Source of the DNA: an uncultured Lachnospiraceae bacterium
GTDB taxonomy: Bacteria; Bacillota; Clostridia; Lachnospirales; Lachnospiraceae
Length of the DNA: 46,568 nucleotides
Direction: 5' to 3'
Assembly (NCBI GenBank): GCA_947626435.1
Contig: CANQSB010000027.1
Location: forward strand, 1 to 46,568
Position numbers and translations under genes: made by a program. Below the pieces are notes generated by a model that saw only the letters and a list, made by a program, of their open reading frames with translations, searched no databases and was not told where the DNA came from. This document shows positions 34,913-43,378 of the stretch, in pieces (position 1 is the first letter of the stretch; the number at the start of each line of letters is the position of its first letter).

Positions 34913-36991
34913 TTATTTGAATAACTGCTGCCTATACTCACTTATGTCATTAAATGTAGCCATCATTATCATGACATCCGAACGCTTGCCTATAAGCTTC
35001 ACTGTAATGCGGTACCAGACATCATCGCTGACCTCATATTCCATCGGCTCGCAGAAGTCGCCCGCCGCAATCTTGGCAAACGCCTCCTTCATCATATCGC
35101 GCTCCGCCGTCATGCGCCGATTGTGCTCCGCCTCCCCGATATCCTTCTCAAAGGCGATTTCATTTTCATACTTGCTGTTTGCCCTGAGCAGTTCAAGCTT
35201 ATCCTTTCTGTACTCGTATATCGCGATGGGCACTTCAAGCATATCAAAGAAAATGCTGACATTCGAGCGCGTATTCCACAGCTCGCCGACTATTACGGCA
35301 TTCTCGTCCTTAACATTCTTTGCCTCCATCTCCTCCTCGCGCGCGATAAACGCCTCGTAGTCCTCCACCGGCATAGGTCTCGCGTAATAAAAGCCCTGCG
35401 CGTACTCGCAGCCAATGCATTTGAGGAAGTCAACCTGCTCGATTGTCTCCACGCCCTCCACTATCGACGGCAGATGAAGCCATTTAGCCATGCGGATTAC
35501 GGAAGTAAGCACTTTCTCGCCCTTGCCGTTAAACTCCGTATCCTGTTGGAGAAACTTCATATCGACTTTCAGGTAGTCAATCTCCATATCTTTCAGGACA
35601 TTCAGCGAAGAATACCCGCTGCCGAAGTCGTCCATCATTATCTTGAATCCTAGCTTGTGGAGCCTGCTCATGCTGCGCATTACCAAGTCCTGGTCTTCCA
35701 TAAACGCGCTTTCCGTAAGCTCCAGATTGAGCAGATGCGTCGGTATCCTAAACTCAGTCACAAGGTTTTTGAGTATGTCCACAAGATGCGGATTGTAAAT
35801 ATTTACCCGCGACACATTCACCGAAATAGGATTGGGATTTTTGCCCTCGTCAAGCCATTTGCGCAGCAGCATGCACACATGACGCCACATATACTGGTCC
35901 AGCCTGCCTATGATGCCGTTGCGCTCATAAATAGGAATAAACTCCCCCGGCGAAATCATGCCGCGCTCCGGGTGCTTCCACCGCACAAGCGCCTCCGCGC
36001 CATATGAACGGTCGGTCACGAGGTTAATCTTTGGCTGCAGATAAACCTGAAACTGCTCCTCCTCCAGCGCCTTGTTCACTTCGTTGATTATATACTGCTC
36101 CTGACGCATATTCTCAATAAGGCTGTCATCATAATACGCCACATTTTCATCAAACTTGCCCTTGCAGTTTTTCGCCGCAAGATTCGCCCTGTCATACATC
36201 TCCGAAACATCTATGCTATAGTCATTTATGATGTAAACGCCGCATGAAACCTTTATGTTGTAGTCCTTATTCAGTTTGCGCACATTAATCTGCAGCGCCT
36301 TGGCAAGCAGCTCGATATTTTCCTCCTTGTAAGGCATACAGACCGCAAAAATATCGTTTTCAATTCTGCCGTAAAGGAAATTGTCAAACGCCTTGGCTAT
36401 ACGGTCAAGCTCTCTCGCTATGCTGATAAGCACCTTGTCGCCTTCCCTGATGCCGTAAAAGTTGTTAATCATCTTGAAACGGTCTATGTCAAAGCGCACA
36501 AAGGCAAACTCCTGGCTCTCGCCCAATTCGTCAAGCATCTGCCGCACTTCGTTGTAAAATTTAAACTTTGTGTAAAGCCCTGTGACGACATCGCGCTCGG
36601 CTATAATCATGCGGCTTTTTTCAAGCGCGTTCTTAATTCTGAACTGCAAAAGGACAGGATTGTAGGGCTTCATGACAAAGTCCCACACTCCCGCCTCCAG
36701 GCATCTCTTTTCAGAGTATTCATCCTCGTTCGATGTAGCCACGATTACGGGAATGTTGGCATACTCCTGATGCGTCCTGAACTCCTCCATAAATGAGAAG
36801 CCGTCCATCACAGGCATAATCAGGTCAAGCACGATAAGCGCTATATCCTTTTTGCGATCCGCCAGAAGCTCAAGCGCCTCCTTGCCGTTTGAAGCTGAAA
36901 CCACATCAAATTCTGCGGACAGCACATCTCCGAGCCTTGCCTTTATCATTTCCTCGTCGTCGACTATCATTATAGTATTTTTTCTATCCAT
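34913..36991 (-). CDS. Response regulator with degenerate GGDEF and intact EAL domain (c-di-GMP phosphodiesterase)
   Basis: Counting from 36991 (692 aa), residues 1-120 are a receiver with D11-D12, phosphorylation site D56 and K108. Residues about 130-290 are a GGDEF fold whose active loop reads R-I-E-N-D-I-F instead of R-x-G-G-D-E-F, so cyclase activity is unlikely. Residues about 300-550 are an EAL domain with E-A-L-V-R-W (333), L-E-L-T-E-S, D-D-F-G-S-G-Y-S-S-L and E-G-V-E, so c-di-GMP breakdown is likely. The last 120 residues resemble a PAS domain. No cognate histidine kinase is adjacent. The start is uncertain: ATG at 36991 or an in-frame GTG nine bases upstream. Confidence 0.92.
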   Translation of the reverse strand: MDRKNTIMIVDDEEMIKARLGDVLSAEFDVVSASNGKEALELLADRKKDIALIVLDLIMPVMDGFSFMEEFRTHQEYANIPVIVATSNEDEYSEKRCLEAGVWDFVMKPYNPVLLQFRIKNALEKSRMIIAERDVVTGLYTKFKFYNEVRQMLDELGESQEFAFVRFDIDRFKMINNFYGIREGDKVLISIARELDRIAKAFDNFLYGRIENDIFAVCMPYKEENIELLAKALQINVRKLNKDYNIKVSCGVYIINDYSIDVSEMYDRANLAAKNCKGKFDENVAYYDDSLIENMRQEQYIINEVNKALEEEQFQVYLQPKINLVTDRSYGAEALVRWKHPERGMISPGEFIPIYERNGIIGRLDQYMWRHVCMLLRKWLDEGKNPNPISVNVSRVNIYNPHLVDILKNLVTEFRIPTHLLNLELTESAFMEDQDLVMRSMSRLHKLGFKIMMDDFGSGYSSLNVLKDMEIDYLKVDMKFLQQDTEFNGKGEKVLTSVIRMAKWLHLPSIVEGVETIEQVDFLKCIGCEYAQGFYYARPMPVEDYEAFIAREEEMEAKNVKDENAVIVGELWNTRSNVSIFFDMLEVPIAIYEYRKDKLELLRANSKYENEIAFEKDIGEAEHNRRMTAERDMMKEAFAKIAAGDFCEPMEYEVSDDVWYRITVKLIGKRSDVMIMMATFNDISEYRQQLFK

Positions 36992-37048
36992 TGTCTTCAC
37001 AGCTCCTTTGCACAAAACTGTTAAACCATACCGATTGATAATACTATA

Positions 37049-37078
37049 ATTTTACATTCGTCTATAGGTGATTGTCAA
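37049..37078 (-). promoter_or_regulatory. Promoter of the response-regulator gene
   Basis: A consensus -35 TTGACA (37073-37078) and a -10 TAAAAT with upstream TG (37049-37054) are spaced by 18 bp, about 58 bp before the start codon. Confidence 0.65.
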
Positions 37079-37162
37079 TATTATCTAATTTTTTTCTTGT
37101 TTTTTTATGTGAGTTGTTTACTTTTTATACAACATTCGGCAAATATATCGGTTTCTATCCCG

Positions 37163-37372
37163 CTATTCCACAGAAACCACCTTATAATCCTGCTCCTCCA
37201 CAGCCTTTGTAAGCTCCTCGTCCGAAATGTCCGCGTTGAGCGTCACCACAGCCGTACCTTTCTCATGGCTTACCTCCGCAGACAAAACCTGCGCAAGCGC
37301 CTCCAAGCTCTTTTTCACCCTTGCCTCGCAGTGTCCGCACATCATTCCCTCGATTTTCATTGTCTTTGTCAT
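37163..37372 (-). CDS. Possible free CopZ-like copper chaperone by internal start in copA
   Basis: Inside the copA frame an ATG at 37372 is preceded by AAAGGAGG with 8-nt spacing, a near-ideal ribosome binding site. Initiation there would give a 69-aa HMA protein ([15 protein letters not shown], metal cysteines 12 and 15), the exact size of a normal CopZ chaperone. This suggests that both the fused form and a free chaperone are made, or that fusion was recent. Free expression is an inference. Confidence 0.6.
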   Translation of the reverse strand: MTKTMKIEGMMCGHCEARVKKSLEALAQVLSAEVSHEKGTAVVTLNADISDEELTKAVEEQDYKVVSVE

Positions 37373-39748
37373 TGTTTTTTCCTCCTTTTCCAGACCTGTC
37401 TTAACGGTCTGATAGCTTATTATATTAATATTTTGTCTGCCAAAATCAGATTTTGACCCTTGTCTTGAATTTTTGCGCTGATTATTCAGCCTTTTATTCT
37501 TGGACGGATTGTGTATGTCCGTCAGATTAAGCCTCAGCGCGTTTGTCACGACGCAAAAGCTTGAAAGGCTCATGGCCGCCGCCGCAATCATAGGATTTAG
37601 CGCGCCGAACGCCGCAAGCGGTATTCCTATAGAATTGTAGAAAAACGCCCAAAACAGGTTCTGGTGTATATTTCTGAGCGTAGCCCTGCCAAGCCTTACT
37701 GCCGCCGGCACATCCGAAAGTCTGCTTTTCATAAGCACTATATCGGCGGCATCTATCGCAATGTCCGTCCCCGCGCCTATTGCTATGCCTATGTCCGCGC
37801 TTGTAAGAGCCGGTGCATCGTTTATGCCGTCGCCGACCATCGCCGTACTTTGGTTTTCTTTCAGTGAGCGTATCACCTGCTCCTTGCCGTCAGGCAGCAC
37901 TCCCGCAATGACCTCGTCAACACCCGCCTGAGCGCCTATTGCCTTTGCCGTACGCTCGTTATCGCCTGTAAGCATAGTCACATAAATTCCCATGTTCTGC
38001 AGTTGGTTTACCGCCTCGCGGCTGTCGTCCTTTATCGTGTCCGCCACCGCTATGATACCTGCAATTTTACCGGCTCTTGCAAAGAAAAGCGGTGTTTTCC
38101 CTTCGTCTGCAAGTTTCTCTGCCTTTTTTTTCAGCGCTTCAGGGATTTTTTCCGTCATTTTTTCTATAAATGCAGCGTTTCCGCCATACAATGCGTCGCC
38201 GCCGCACACGCCGGACAGTCCATTGCCCGCAAGCGCCTTAAAATCAGTCACTTCAAATGTATTTACTCCGTTTTCTCTTGCGTAATCTGTCACAGCCTTC
38301 GCAAGCGGATGCTCGCTTTTTTGCTCAAGAGAGGCCGCAAGCTCCAAAAGCCCGTTTGCCGAAGTCGCGTCTGTCGGTATAACATCTGTTATTTTTGGCT
38401 CACCGCTGGTTATCGTGCCCGTCTTGTCAAGAGCTATCGCTCCCACCTTTCCTGCCATTTCAAGCGATACGGCAGTTTTGAACATAATGCCGTTTTTCGC
38501 GCCTATACCGCTGCCTACCATAATCGCTACAGGCGTGGCAAGCCCCAGCGCGCATGGACAGCTTATCACCAGCACCGATATACCCCTTGCAAGCGCATAC
38601 CCTACGCTCTGCCCCGCCGCAAACCACGCTATGACAGTGATAAACGCAATAGTGATAACCGTCGGCACAAATACGCCTGAAACCTTATCCGCTATCTTCG
38701 CTATCGGCGCTTTCGTCGCCGCGGCATCGCTTACAAGCTTGATAATCTGCGAAAGCGTGGTGTCTTCTCCTACTCTCGTCGCCTCGCACCTGATAAAGCC
38801 TGACTGATTTACAGTCGCAGCCGAAACCTTGTCGCCCGCCGCCTTATCTACAGGGATACTCTCGCCTGTCAGTGCCGCCTCGTCCACAGCGCTTGCGCCC
38901 TCAAGCACTATCCCGTCCACAGGAATACTCTCACCCGGTCTCACCACGAAAATATCGCCCTTGGCGACCTCCTCGATACCGACCGAAACCTCCTCGCCGT
39001 TCCTTATGACATTCGCCGTCTTGGGCGATATTTTCATAAGTCCCTTTAAAGCGTCCGTAGTCTTACCTTTTGAGCGCGCTTCAAGCATTTTGCCAACGGT
39101 TATCAGCGTCAGTATCATTGCCGCCGACTCAAAATAGAACTCATGCATATAGCTCATGACCGCCATTTCATCGCCCTTTAGCTGCGCGTCCGTCATGGCA
39201 AAAAGCGCATATGTGCTGTACACAAACGCCGCGGACGAGCCAAGCGCCACAAGCGTATCCATATTTGGGGCTTTATGCCACAGACTCTTAAACCCGCTGA
39301 TGAAAAACTTTTGGTTTATCACCATTATAGCAATTGTGAGCAAAAGCTGTATCAATCCCATCGCAATATGGTTTTCCGCAATTGCCGTCGGGACAGGAAA
39401 TCCCCACATCATATGCCCCATCGACAAATACATAAGCGCAGCCAGAAACACCAGCGAACAGCAAAGCCGTCGTCTCAATGCAGGCGTTTCCTTATCGGCA
39501 AGCATATCCTCCTGCGACGCGCGCAATTCTTTCGCCTGCCCTTTTGACGCTGTTTTTAAACTTGCGCCGTAGCCCGCCTCCTCCACTGCCTTTATGATGT
39601 CCGAAGGGCTTGCCGTACCCTCGACGCCCATTGAATTTGTGAGAAGACTGACTGCACATGAGCTCACGCCGTCAACCTTTGATACGGCTTTTTCTACCCG
39701 CGCGCTGCACGCCGCACAGCTCATGCCCGTAACATTATATTGCTCCAT
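37163..39748 (-). CDS. copA: Copper-exporting P1B-type ATPase with a C-terminal CopZ-like domain
   Basis: CopA pumps Cu(I) out of the cell using ATP. The 861-aa protein has an N-terminal metal-binding domain with C11-x2-C14, the membrane metal motif S-C-P-C-A-L-G (near 393), the phosphorylated aspartate in D-K-T-G-T (near 437) and [12 protein letters not shown]. CopA normally ends soon after A-L-R-L-N near residue 745; here a polar linker of about 45 residues continues in frame into a second metal-binding domain with C-G-H-C. The linker looks like translated former intergenic DNA. It ends the copper operon after csoR and the anchored metal-binding protein. Confidence 0.95.
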   Translation of the reverse strand: MEQYNVTGMSCAACSARVEKAVSKVDGVSSCAVSLLTNSMGVEGTASPSDIIKAVEEAGYGASLKTASKGQAKELRASQEDMLADKETPALRRRLCCSLVFLAALMYLSMGHMMWGFPVPTAIAENHIAMGLIQLLLTIAIMVINQKFFISGFKSLWHKAPNMDTLVALGSSAAFVYSTYALFAMTDAQLKGDEMAVMSYMHEFYFESAAMILTLITVGKMLEARSKGKTTDALKGLMKISPKTANVIRNGEEVSVGIEEVAKGDIFVVRPGESIPVDGIVLEGASAVDEAALTGESIPVDKAAGDKVSAATVNQSGFIRCEATRVGEDTTLSQIIKLVSDAAATKAPIAKIADKVSGVFVPTVITIAFITVIAWFAAGQSVGYALARGISVLVISCPCALGLATPVAIMVGSGIGAKNGIMFKTAVSLEMAGKVGAIALDKTGTITSGEPKITDVIPTDATSANGLLELAASLEQKSEHPLAKAVTDYARENGVNTFEVTDFKALAGNGLSGVCGGDALYGGNAAFIEKMTEKIPEALKKKAEKLADEGKTPLFFARAGKIAGIIAVADTIKDDSREAVNQLQNMGIYVTMLTGDNERTAKAIGAQAGVDEVIAGVLPDGKEQVIRSLKENQSTAMVGDGINDAPALTSADIGIAIGAGTDIAIDAADIVLMKSRLSDVPAAVRLGRATLRNIHQNLFWAFFYNSIGIPLAAFGALNPMIAAAAMSLSSFCVVTNALRLNLTDIHNPSKNKRLNNQRKNSRQGSKSDFGRQNINIISYQTVKTGLEKEEKTMTKTMKIEGMMCGHCEARVKKSLEALAQVLSAEVSHEKGTAVVTLNADISDEELTKAVEEQDYKVVSVE

Positions 39749-39785
39749 TTTTCCGTCACCTTTTTTCTATGCATTTTACACATCA

Positions 39786-40148
39786 TTAACCTTGCTTAAT
39801 ATCAAGCACCTTATAATCAAGCCTCTCCACTGCAAGCCTGAGCGCATCGTCGGAAATCTCCCTGTCCATAAGCACCTCGCAAGTCTTCTTTTTAAGATTT
39901 ACTTTCGCGGCGGCGCCGTCAATTCTGTTGATTGAGCGCTCTATGCTGTTTTTGCAGTTTTCACAACGCATGCCCTCTATGGTGAGGACTTTTTTCGCCA
40001 CGATTTCGCCTTCAAGCGTCTTTTCCTCCACTGCCACGCATCCGCCGCCACCGCAGCAGCCTCCCTCGCCTTTTGCATGCTTTACCGCGCCCCTTGCGGC
40101 AAAAAATACAATTACCGCAAGTATCGCTATAATTATAATATTTCCCAT
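39786..40148 (-). CDS. Membrane-anchored metal-binding protein: Cys-rich FeoB-associated-like segment plus HMA domain
   Basis: This 120-aa protein starts with one membrane segment (residues 3-18). A Cys/Gly cluster C31-C32-x4-C37 follows, very like the small FeoB-associated Cys-rich membrane proteins of Clostridia. Residues about 52-118 are a heavy-metal-associated domain with the motif G-M-R-C-E-N-C (C62, C65). It probably holds copper at the inner membrane face and passes it to CopA, whose gene is 37 bp downstream. The combination of segments is unusual. The role is inferred from context. Confidence 0.8.
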   Translation of the reverse strand: MGNIIIIAILAVIVFFAARGAVKHAKGEGGCCGGGGCVAVEEKTLEGEIVAKKVLTIEGMRCENCKNSIERSINRIDGAAAKVNLKKKTCEVLMDREISDDALRLAVERLDYKVLDIKQG

Positions 40149-40183
40149 TTCAAACCGTCCATTCCTCTGCGCCTGCCTTTATG

Positions 40184-40531
40184 CTATTTCATAAGCTTCT
40201 GCAATGTGGCAAGCAGCTCGTCAACAGTTTCTTCTTTGCCCGCAATTATGTCCTGCGTGACACAGGTTTTTATATGGTTTGACAAAAGTACGCGGTTAAA
40301 GCTGTTCAACGCGGCATTTGCCGCCGCCACCTGCACAAGAATGTCAATACAATACGCATCATTCTCCACCATGCGCTTAATGCCGCGTATCTGACCCTCA
40401 ACGCGGCTCAGACGGTTAATCAAATCCCTATACTCTTTTTGGTCGCGCTCCTTCGTCTTACCTGAACAGCAGCACTCCTCACTTGCCGGCGTATCAACCG
40501 CCTCGCCAATCATATCCCTATTGTCCTCCAT
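40184..40531 (-). CDS. csoR: Copper-sensing repressor of the CsoR family
   Basis: CsoR is an all-helical repressor that leaves DNA when it binds Cu(I). In the 115-aa form the ligand triad C61, H86 and C90 is present in Y-C-I-D-I-L and N-H-I-K-T-C, which is the copper-type pattern. The N-terminal tail carries a three-cysteine cluster (20-22), an extra metal-binding possibility. The ATG at 40531 has AAGGAG upstream; the longer frame to 40654 runs through the leader. It is the first gene of the operon and probably represses the promoter at 40654-40682. Confidence 0.93.
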   Translation of the reverse strand: MEDNRDMIGEAVDTPASEECCCSGKTKERDQKEYRDLINRLSRVEGQIRGIKRMVENDAYCIDILVQVAAANAALNSFNRVLLSNHIKTCVTQDIIAGKEETVDELLATLQKLMK

Positions 40532-40653
40532 AGAATATCTCCTTTCCTTGCGACACCCGCAGAAATCTGTAGAGTTTCCATTGCAGCACAGAATTAAGAC
40601 ATTTCCAAGGTACTCTGCCGCCTGCATTTTACCGCCGCTATATTGTAATAGCA

Positions 40654-40682
40654 AGTATATACCCCTTATAGGTATTTGTCAA
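40654..40682 (-). promoter_or_regulatory. Copper operon promoter with an embedded CsoR-type operator
   Basis: A consensus -35 TTGACA (40677-40682) and -10 TATACT (40654-40659) are spaced by 17 bp. The spacer holds the inverted repeat ATACC-N7-GGTAT (arms 40659-40663 and 40671-40675 on the plus strand), like known CsoR boxes. Bound repressor would block the polymerase. A leader of about 115 nt separates it from csoR. Confidence 0.8.
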
Positions 40683-40728
40683 TAGGGTAATGAAACTTTT
40701 TGTTATTTATATTTTAACAAATGACAAC

Positions 40729-40785
40729 AAAAAGCATCAGCCAAATCATAACGCATGTTATTGTATGATTTGGCTGATGCTTTTT
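40729..40785. terminator. Strong bidirectional terminator
   Basis: A perfect 22-bp stem (40729-40750 with 40764-40785, inner core agcatcagccaaatcata) has A and T tails on both sides and a 13-nt loop. It lies 18 nt after the flavoprotein stop codon and insulates it from the copper operon promoter. Confidence 0.9.
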
Positions 40786-40803
40786 GCCTTAATTTAATTT
40801 ATT

Positions 40804-41961
40804 TTATTTCAACAAACTGTCCGCAAGCGTCTCCATCTGCGCCACATTCTCAGCCTTCATAGCGGATTTTATCGTCACCATAGGCTCAACGATATTCAGC
40901 TCCTTCAAGCCCTCAAGCATAACTTTCATTGTCCTGCCGGCTGAAGGCGCCCAAGTTCCGTTTTCAATAATGCCGATTGTGCGTTTCTGATAATTCTTCG
41001 CCTTTAATTTATTCAAAAAGCTTTCCATCGCAGGGAATACCCCCGCATCGTATGATGCCGACGCAAGCACCAAATGACTATATCGGAAAGCATCCTCCAC
41101 CGCCTCATGAATGTCATCGCGGCAAAGGTCTGTAATCGCTACCTTTTTCGCGCCCTTCGCCTCCAATATCTCCTTCATCTTCTCAGCCGCCTGCGCCGTA
41201 TGCCCATGAATCGACGCATACGCGACAAGCACTCCCTCATCTTCCGGCTCATAGCTGCTCCAAACCTGATATTTCCCTATGTAAAAATCAAGATTTTCAT
41301 TCAGCACAGGTCCATGAAGCGGGCAGATAACATCAATCGCAAGCCCCGCCGCCTTTTTCAAAAGCATCTGCACCTGCATGCCGTATTTCCCGCAAATATT
41401 CATATAATATCTTCTCGCCTCGCAGGTCCAGTCCTCATCAGCATCGCGCGTGCCAAATTTGCCAAAGCCGTCAGCGCTGAAAAGCACCTTGTCTTTCTGG
41501 TCGTATGTCACCATAACCTCAGGCCAGTGAACCATAGGCGCCATAAAAAACTGCAGCGTATGCGCCCCCAGCGAAAGCGTATCACCCTCATTTACAGTCA
41601 AAGTCTTTCCCTCAATGTCCACCTCATAAAACTGCTTTAACATAGTAAATGTCTTGGCATTGCCCACAAGCGTCATCTCAGGGAAAAGCCCCATAAGCTC
41701 CATAATGCTGCCGCCATGGTCAGGCTCCATATGCTGTATGACAAGGTAATCCACAGCCCTGCCGTCCAATGCTTCCTTCAAATTTTTAAGCCATTCGTCA
41801 GTCGCCCTCTTGTCCACAGTATCCATAACGGCAATTTTTTCATCAAGTATCACATACGAATTGTATGCCATACCCTTTTCCAGCTTATACTGCCCCTCAA
41901 ACAAGGTTATCTCCCTGTCATTCACGCCCACATTAAAAATATCATTTGTCACTTTTTCCAT
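40804..41961 (-). CDS. A-type flavoprotein (flavodiiron protein), O2/NO reductase
   Basis: This 385-aa flavodiiron protein reduces oxygen to water or nitric oxide to nitrous oxide, protecting anaerobes. The metallo-lactamase-like domain has the diiron ligands H77-x-E79-x-D81-H82, H145, D164 and a histidine in C-P-L-H-G-P near 226. The C-terminal flavodoxin domain has the FMN loop Y-A-S-I-H-G-H-T near 255 and G-T-W-A-P-S-A-G. No fused rubredoxin is seen, so an external electron donor is needed. The start at 41961 has AAGGGG upstream. Confidence 0.93.
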   Translation of the reverse strand: MEKVTNDIFNVGVNDREITLFEGQYKLEKGMAYNSYVILDEKIAVMDTVDKRATDEWLKNLKEALDGRAVDYLVIQHMEPDHGGSIMELMGLFPEMTLVGNAKTFTMLKQFYEVDIEGKTLTVNEGDTLSLGAHTLQFFMAPMVHWPEVMVTYDQKDKVLFSADGFGKFGTRDADEDWTCEARRYYMNICGKYGMQVQMLLKKAAGLAIDVICPLHGPVLNENLDFYIGKYQVWSSYEPEDEGVLVAYASIHGHTAQAAEKMKEILEAKGAKKVAITDLCRDDIHEAVEDAFRYSHLVLASASYDAGVFPAMESFLNKLKAKNYQKRTIGIIENGTWAPSAGRTMKVMLEGLKELNIVEPMVTIKSAMKAENVAQMETLADSLLK

Positions 41962-42014
41962 AGAAATCTTACCCCTTTTCCTATATTTTTTATAAAACAT
42001 TTTTTGCACTTAAT

Positions 42015-42043
42015 ATTATATCAGCAAACCAAACCGCCCACAA
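42015..42043 (-). promoter_or_regulatory. Promoter of the flavodiiron gene
   Basis: A perfect -10 TATAAT (42015-42020) and weak -35 TTGTGG (42038-42043) are spaced by 17 bp. The region is shared with the divergent DUF378 gene and contains a 14-bp palindrome (about 42074-42087, tattcaattgaata). Confidence 0.6.
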
Positions 42044-42133
42044 CTCTAAATATTGCCTGCATAACAAATTTACTATATTCAATTGAATAATTTAAAAAAC
42101 TATACACATACTATTGCAAAGGAGGAGATAATT

Positions 42134-42349
42134 ATGCGTAATAAGTTTTTAGATTGCTTAGCACTAACAATCGCCATCATTGGCGCAGTCAACTGGGGAT
42201 TAATAGGCTTTTTTGATTTCAACCTTGTAGCTACCGTATTCGGAAGCATGTCATGGTTATCAAGAATCATTTACGCACTCGTAGGCATATGCGGCCTCTA
42301 CCTCATATTGTTCTACACTCGTCTTGGCGACACAGCCGGCGAAGCCTAA
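42134..42349 (+). CDS. DUF378 family small membrane protein
   Basis: This 71-aa protein has two membrane segments (about 7-29 and 40-62) and the DUF378 signature I-I-G-A-V-N-W-G-L-I-G-F-F-D-F-N-L-V, similar to YuzA of Bacillus. Its function is unknown; it is probably a structural inner-membrane protein. The ATG at 42134 is preceded by AAGGAGGAG. A strong terminator follows. It is the only convincing plus-strand gene of the window and faces away from the flavodiiron gene. Confidence 0.93.
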   Translation: MRNKFLDCLALTIAIIGAVNWGLIGFFDFNLVATVFGSMSWLSRIIYALVGICGLYLILFYTRLGDTAGEA

Positions 42350-42360
42350 TCTTCCTTTAC

Positions 42361-42402
42361 CTCAAATGAGAATTTTTACCAATTCTCATTTGAGGTTTTT
42401 TT
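42361..42402 (+). terminator. Intrinsic terminator after the DUF378 gene
   Basis: A perfect 14-bp stem (42361-42374 ctcaaatgagaatt with 42381-42394) is followed by a run of seven T on the plus strand. It also lies just after the hflC stop codon on the other strand and may serve both genes. Confidence 0.9.
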
Positions 42403-42412
42403 ATATCACAGA

Positions 42413-43279
42413 CTATTTATAAAAAATCTGCGCGATAGGCGAATCCTTGTCAAGTATGATTGTCTTATCCCCGCCCTTAACGGCGTTCTTAATAGCATCC
42501 AGACTTCTTATATAACTGTAAAAGTCCGCGCGCGACTCATCATTGTACGCCGAAGCCATGATTTCCATATACTCGGCTTCGCCCTCTGCCCTCAAAATTT
42601 CCGCTTCTTTTTGAGCCTCGGAAATAAGAAGCGCCGTCTCTTTATCAGTGGAATTTCTTATCACCTGCGCCTCTGAATTTCCCTCTGCCGTATATGTTGC
42701 CGCGATATTTTCACGCTCTGAAATCATTCTCTCAAAAACCGCTCCTTTATTATCCTCCGGCAAATCCAACAGCTTAATCTCCACAGTCGTTATCGCTATG
42801 CCATACTGACTTATGGCATCCAGATTTGCCACGATTAAATCGGTGAGCTCCTGCCCTCTCGCGGCTATTATATCAGTCTGCGTCATACTGCTTATCACAT
42901 TTTTAATCGCGTTATACACAGCCACATTTATTCTCGCCTCAGCGCCGGAAGATGATGTATTCAAAGTCTGCGCAAACACTCTCGGCTCAGTCACCTTCCA
43001 CAGCACAAAGCTGTCAACTATCATAGACTTCTTGTCCTTCGTAATTACATCCGACTTTGCAATATCATAAAGCATCAATTCCTTAGTCACTGTATCCTTT
43101 TCCTGCACAAACGGTATCTTAAAATAAAGCCCCGGCTCCGAGATAACCCTCTCAATTTTTCCAAACTCACGCACTAATCCATACTGATTCTCTTTAATAA
43201 CAAATAGTGAGTTAACAATAGTAATCACAGCTGCAATAGCGATTATCACGCCTATCACCTTAGCTAAGCTTTTCTTCAT
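42413..43279 (-). CDS. hflC: HflC, SPFH-domain modulator of FtsH
   Basis: HflC and HflK form a membrane complex around the FtsH protease and adjust its activity. The 288-aa protein has one N-terminal membrane segment (about 5-27), an SPFH domain that begins with V-I-K-E-N-Q-Y-G-L-V-R-E-F-G-K, and a long charged helix that includes A-E-G-N-S-E-A-Q-V-I-R-N. The ATG at 43279 has GGGAG upstream. The partner gene hflK lies 100 bp upstream, with a repeat element in the gap. Confidence 0.94.
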   Translation of the reverse strand: MKKSLAKVIGVIIAIAAVITIVNSLFVIKENQYGLVREFGKIERVISEPGLYFKIPFVQEKDTVTKELMLYDIAKSDVITKDKKSMIVDSFVLWKVTEPRVFAQTLNTSSSGAEARINVAVYNAIKNVISSMTQTDIIAARGQELTDLIVANLDAISQYGIAITTVEIKLLDLPEDNKGAVFERMISERENIAATYTAEGNSEAQVIRNSTDKETALLISEAQKEAEILRAEGEAEYMEIMASAYNDESRADFYSYIRSLDAIKNAVKGGDKTIILDKDSPIAQIFYK

Positions 43280-43309
43280 TTTTATTCTCCCTTCCGCCAT
43301 ATTTTCCCT

Positions 43310-43351
43310 AAGTAATTGCGAAATGTGTTCTAAACCGTCCGAATTTAGTTT
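43310..43351. repeat. Single arm of a dispersed intergenic repeat, between hflK and hflC
   Basis: The stretch tgcgaaatgtgttctaaacc followed by gtccgaatttagt resembles one outer arm and flank of the palindrome at 7736-7846 (flank and arm gttctctcaaccggccgaat plus ttagt). A third related copy lies at 46112-46155. The copies are all intergenic and differ by a few changes and small gaps. Confidence 0.55.
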
Positions 43352-43378
43352 CGCATACGCCTAATATTTTCCCTCGAA

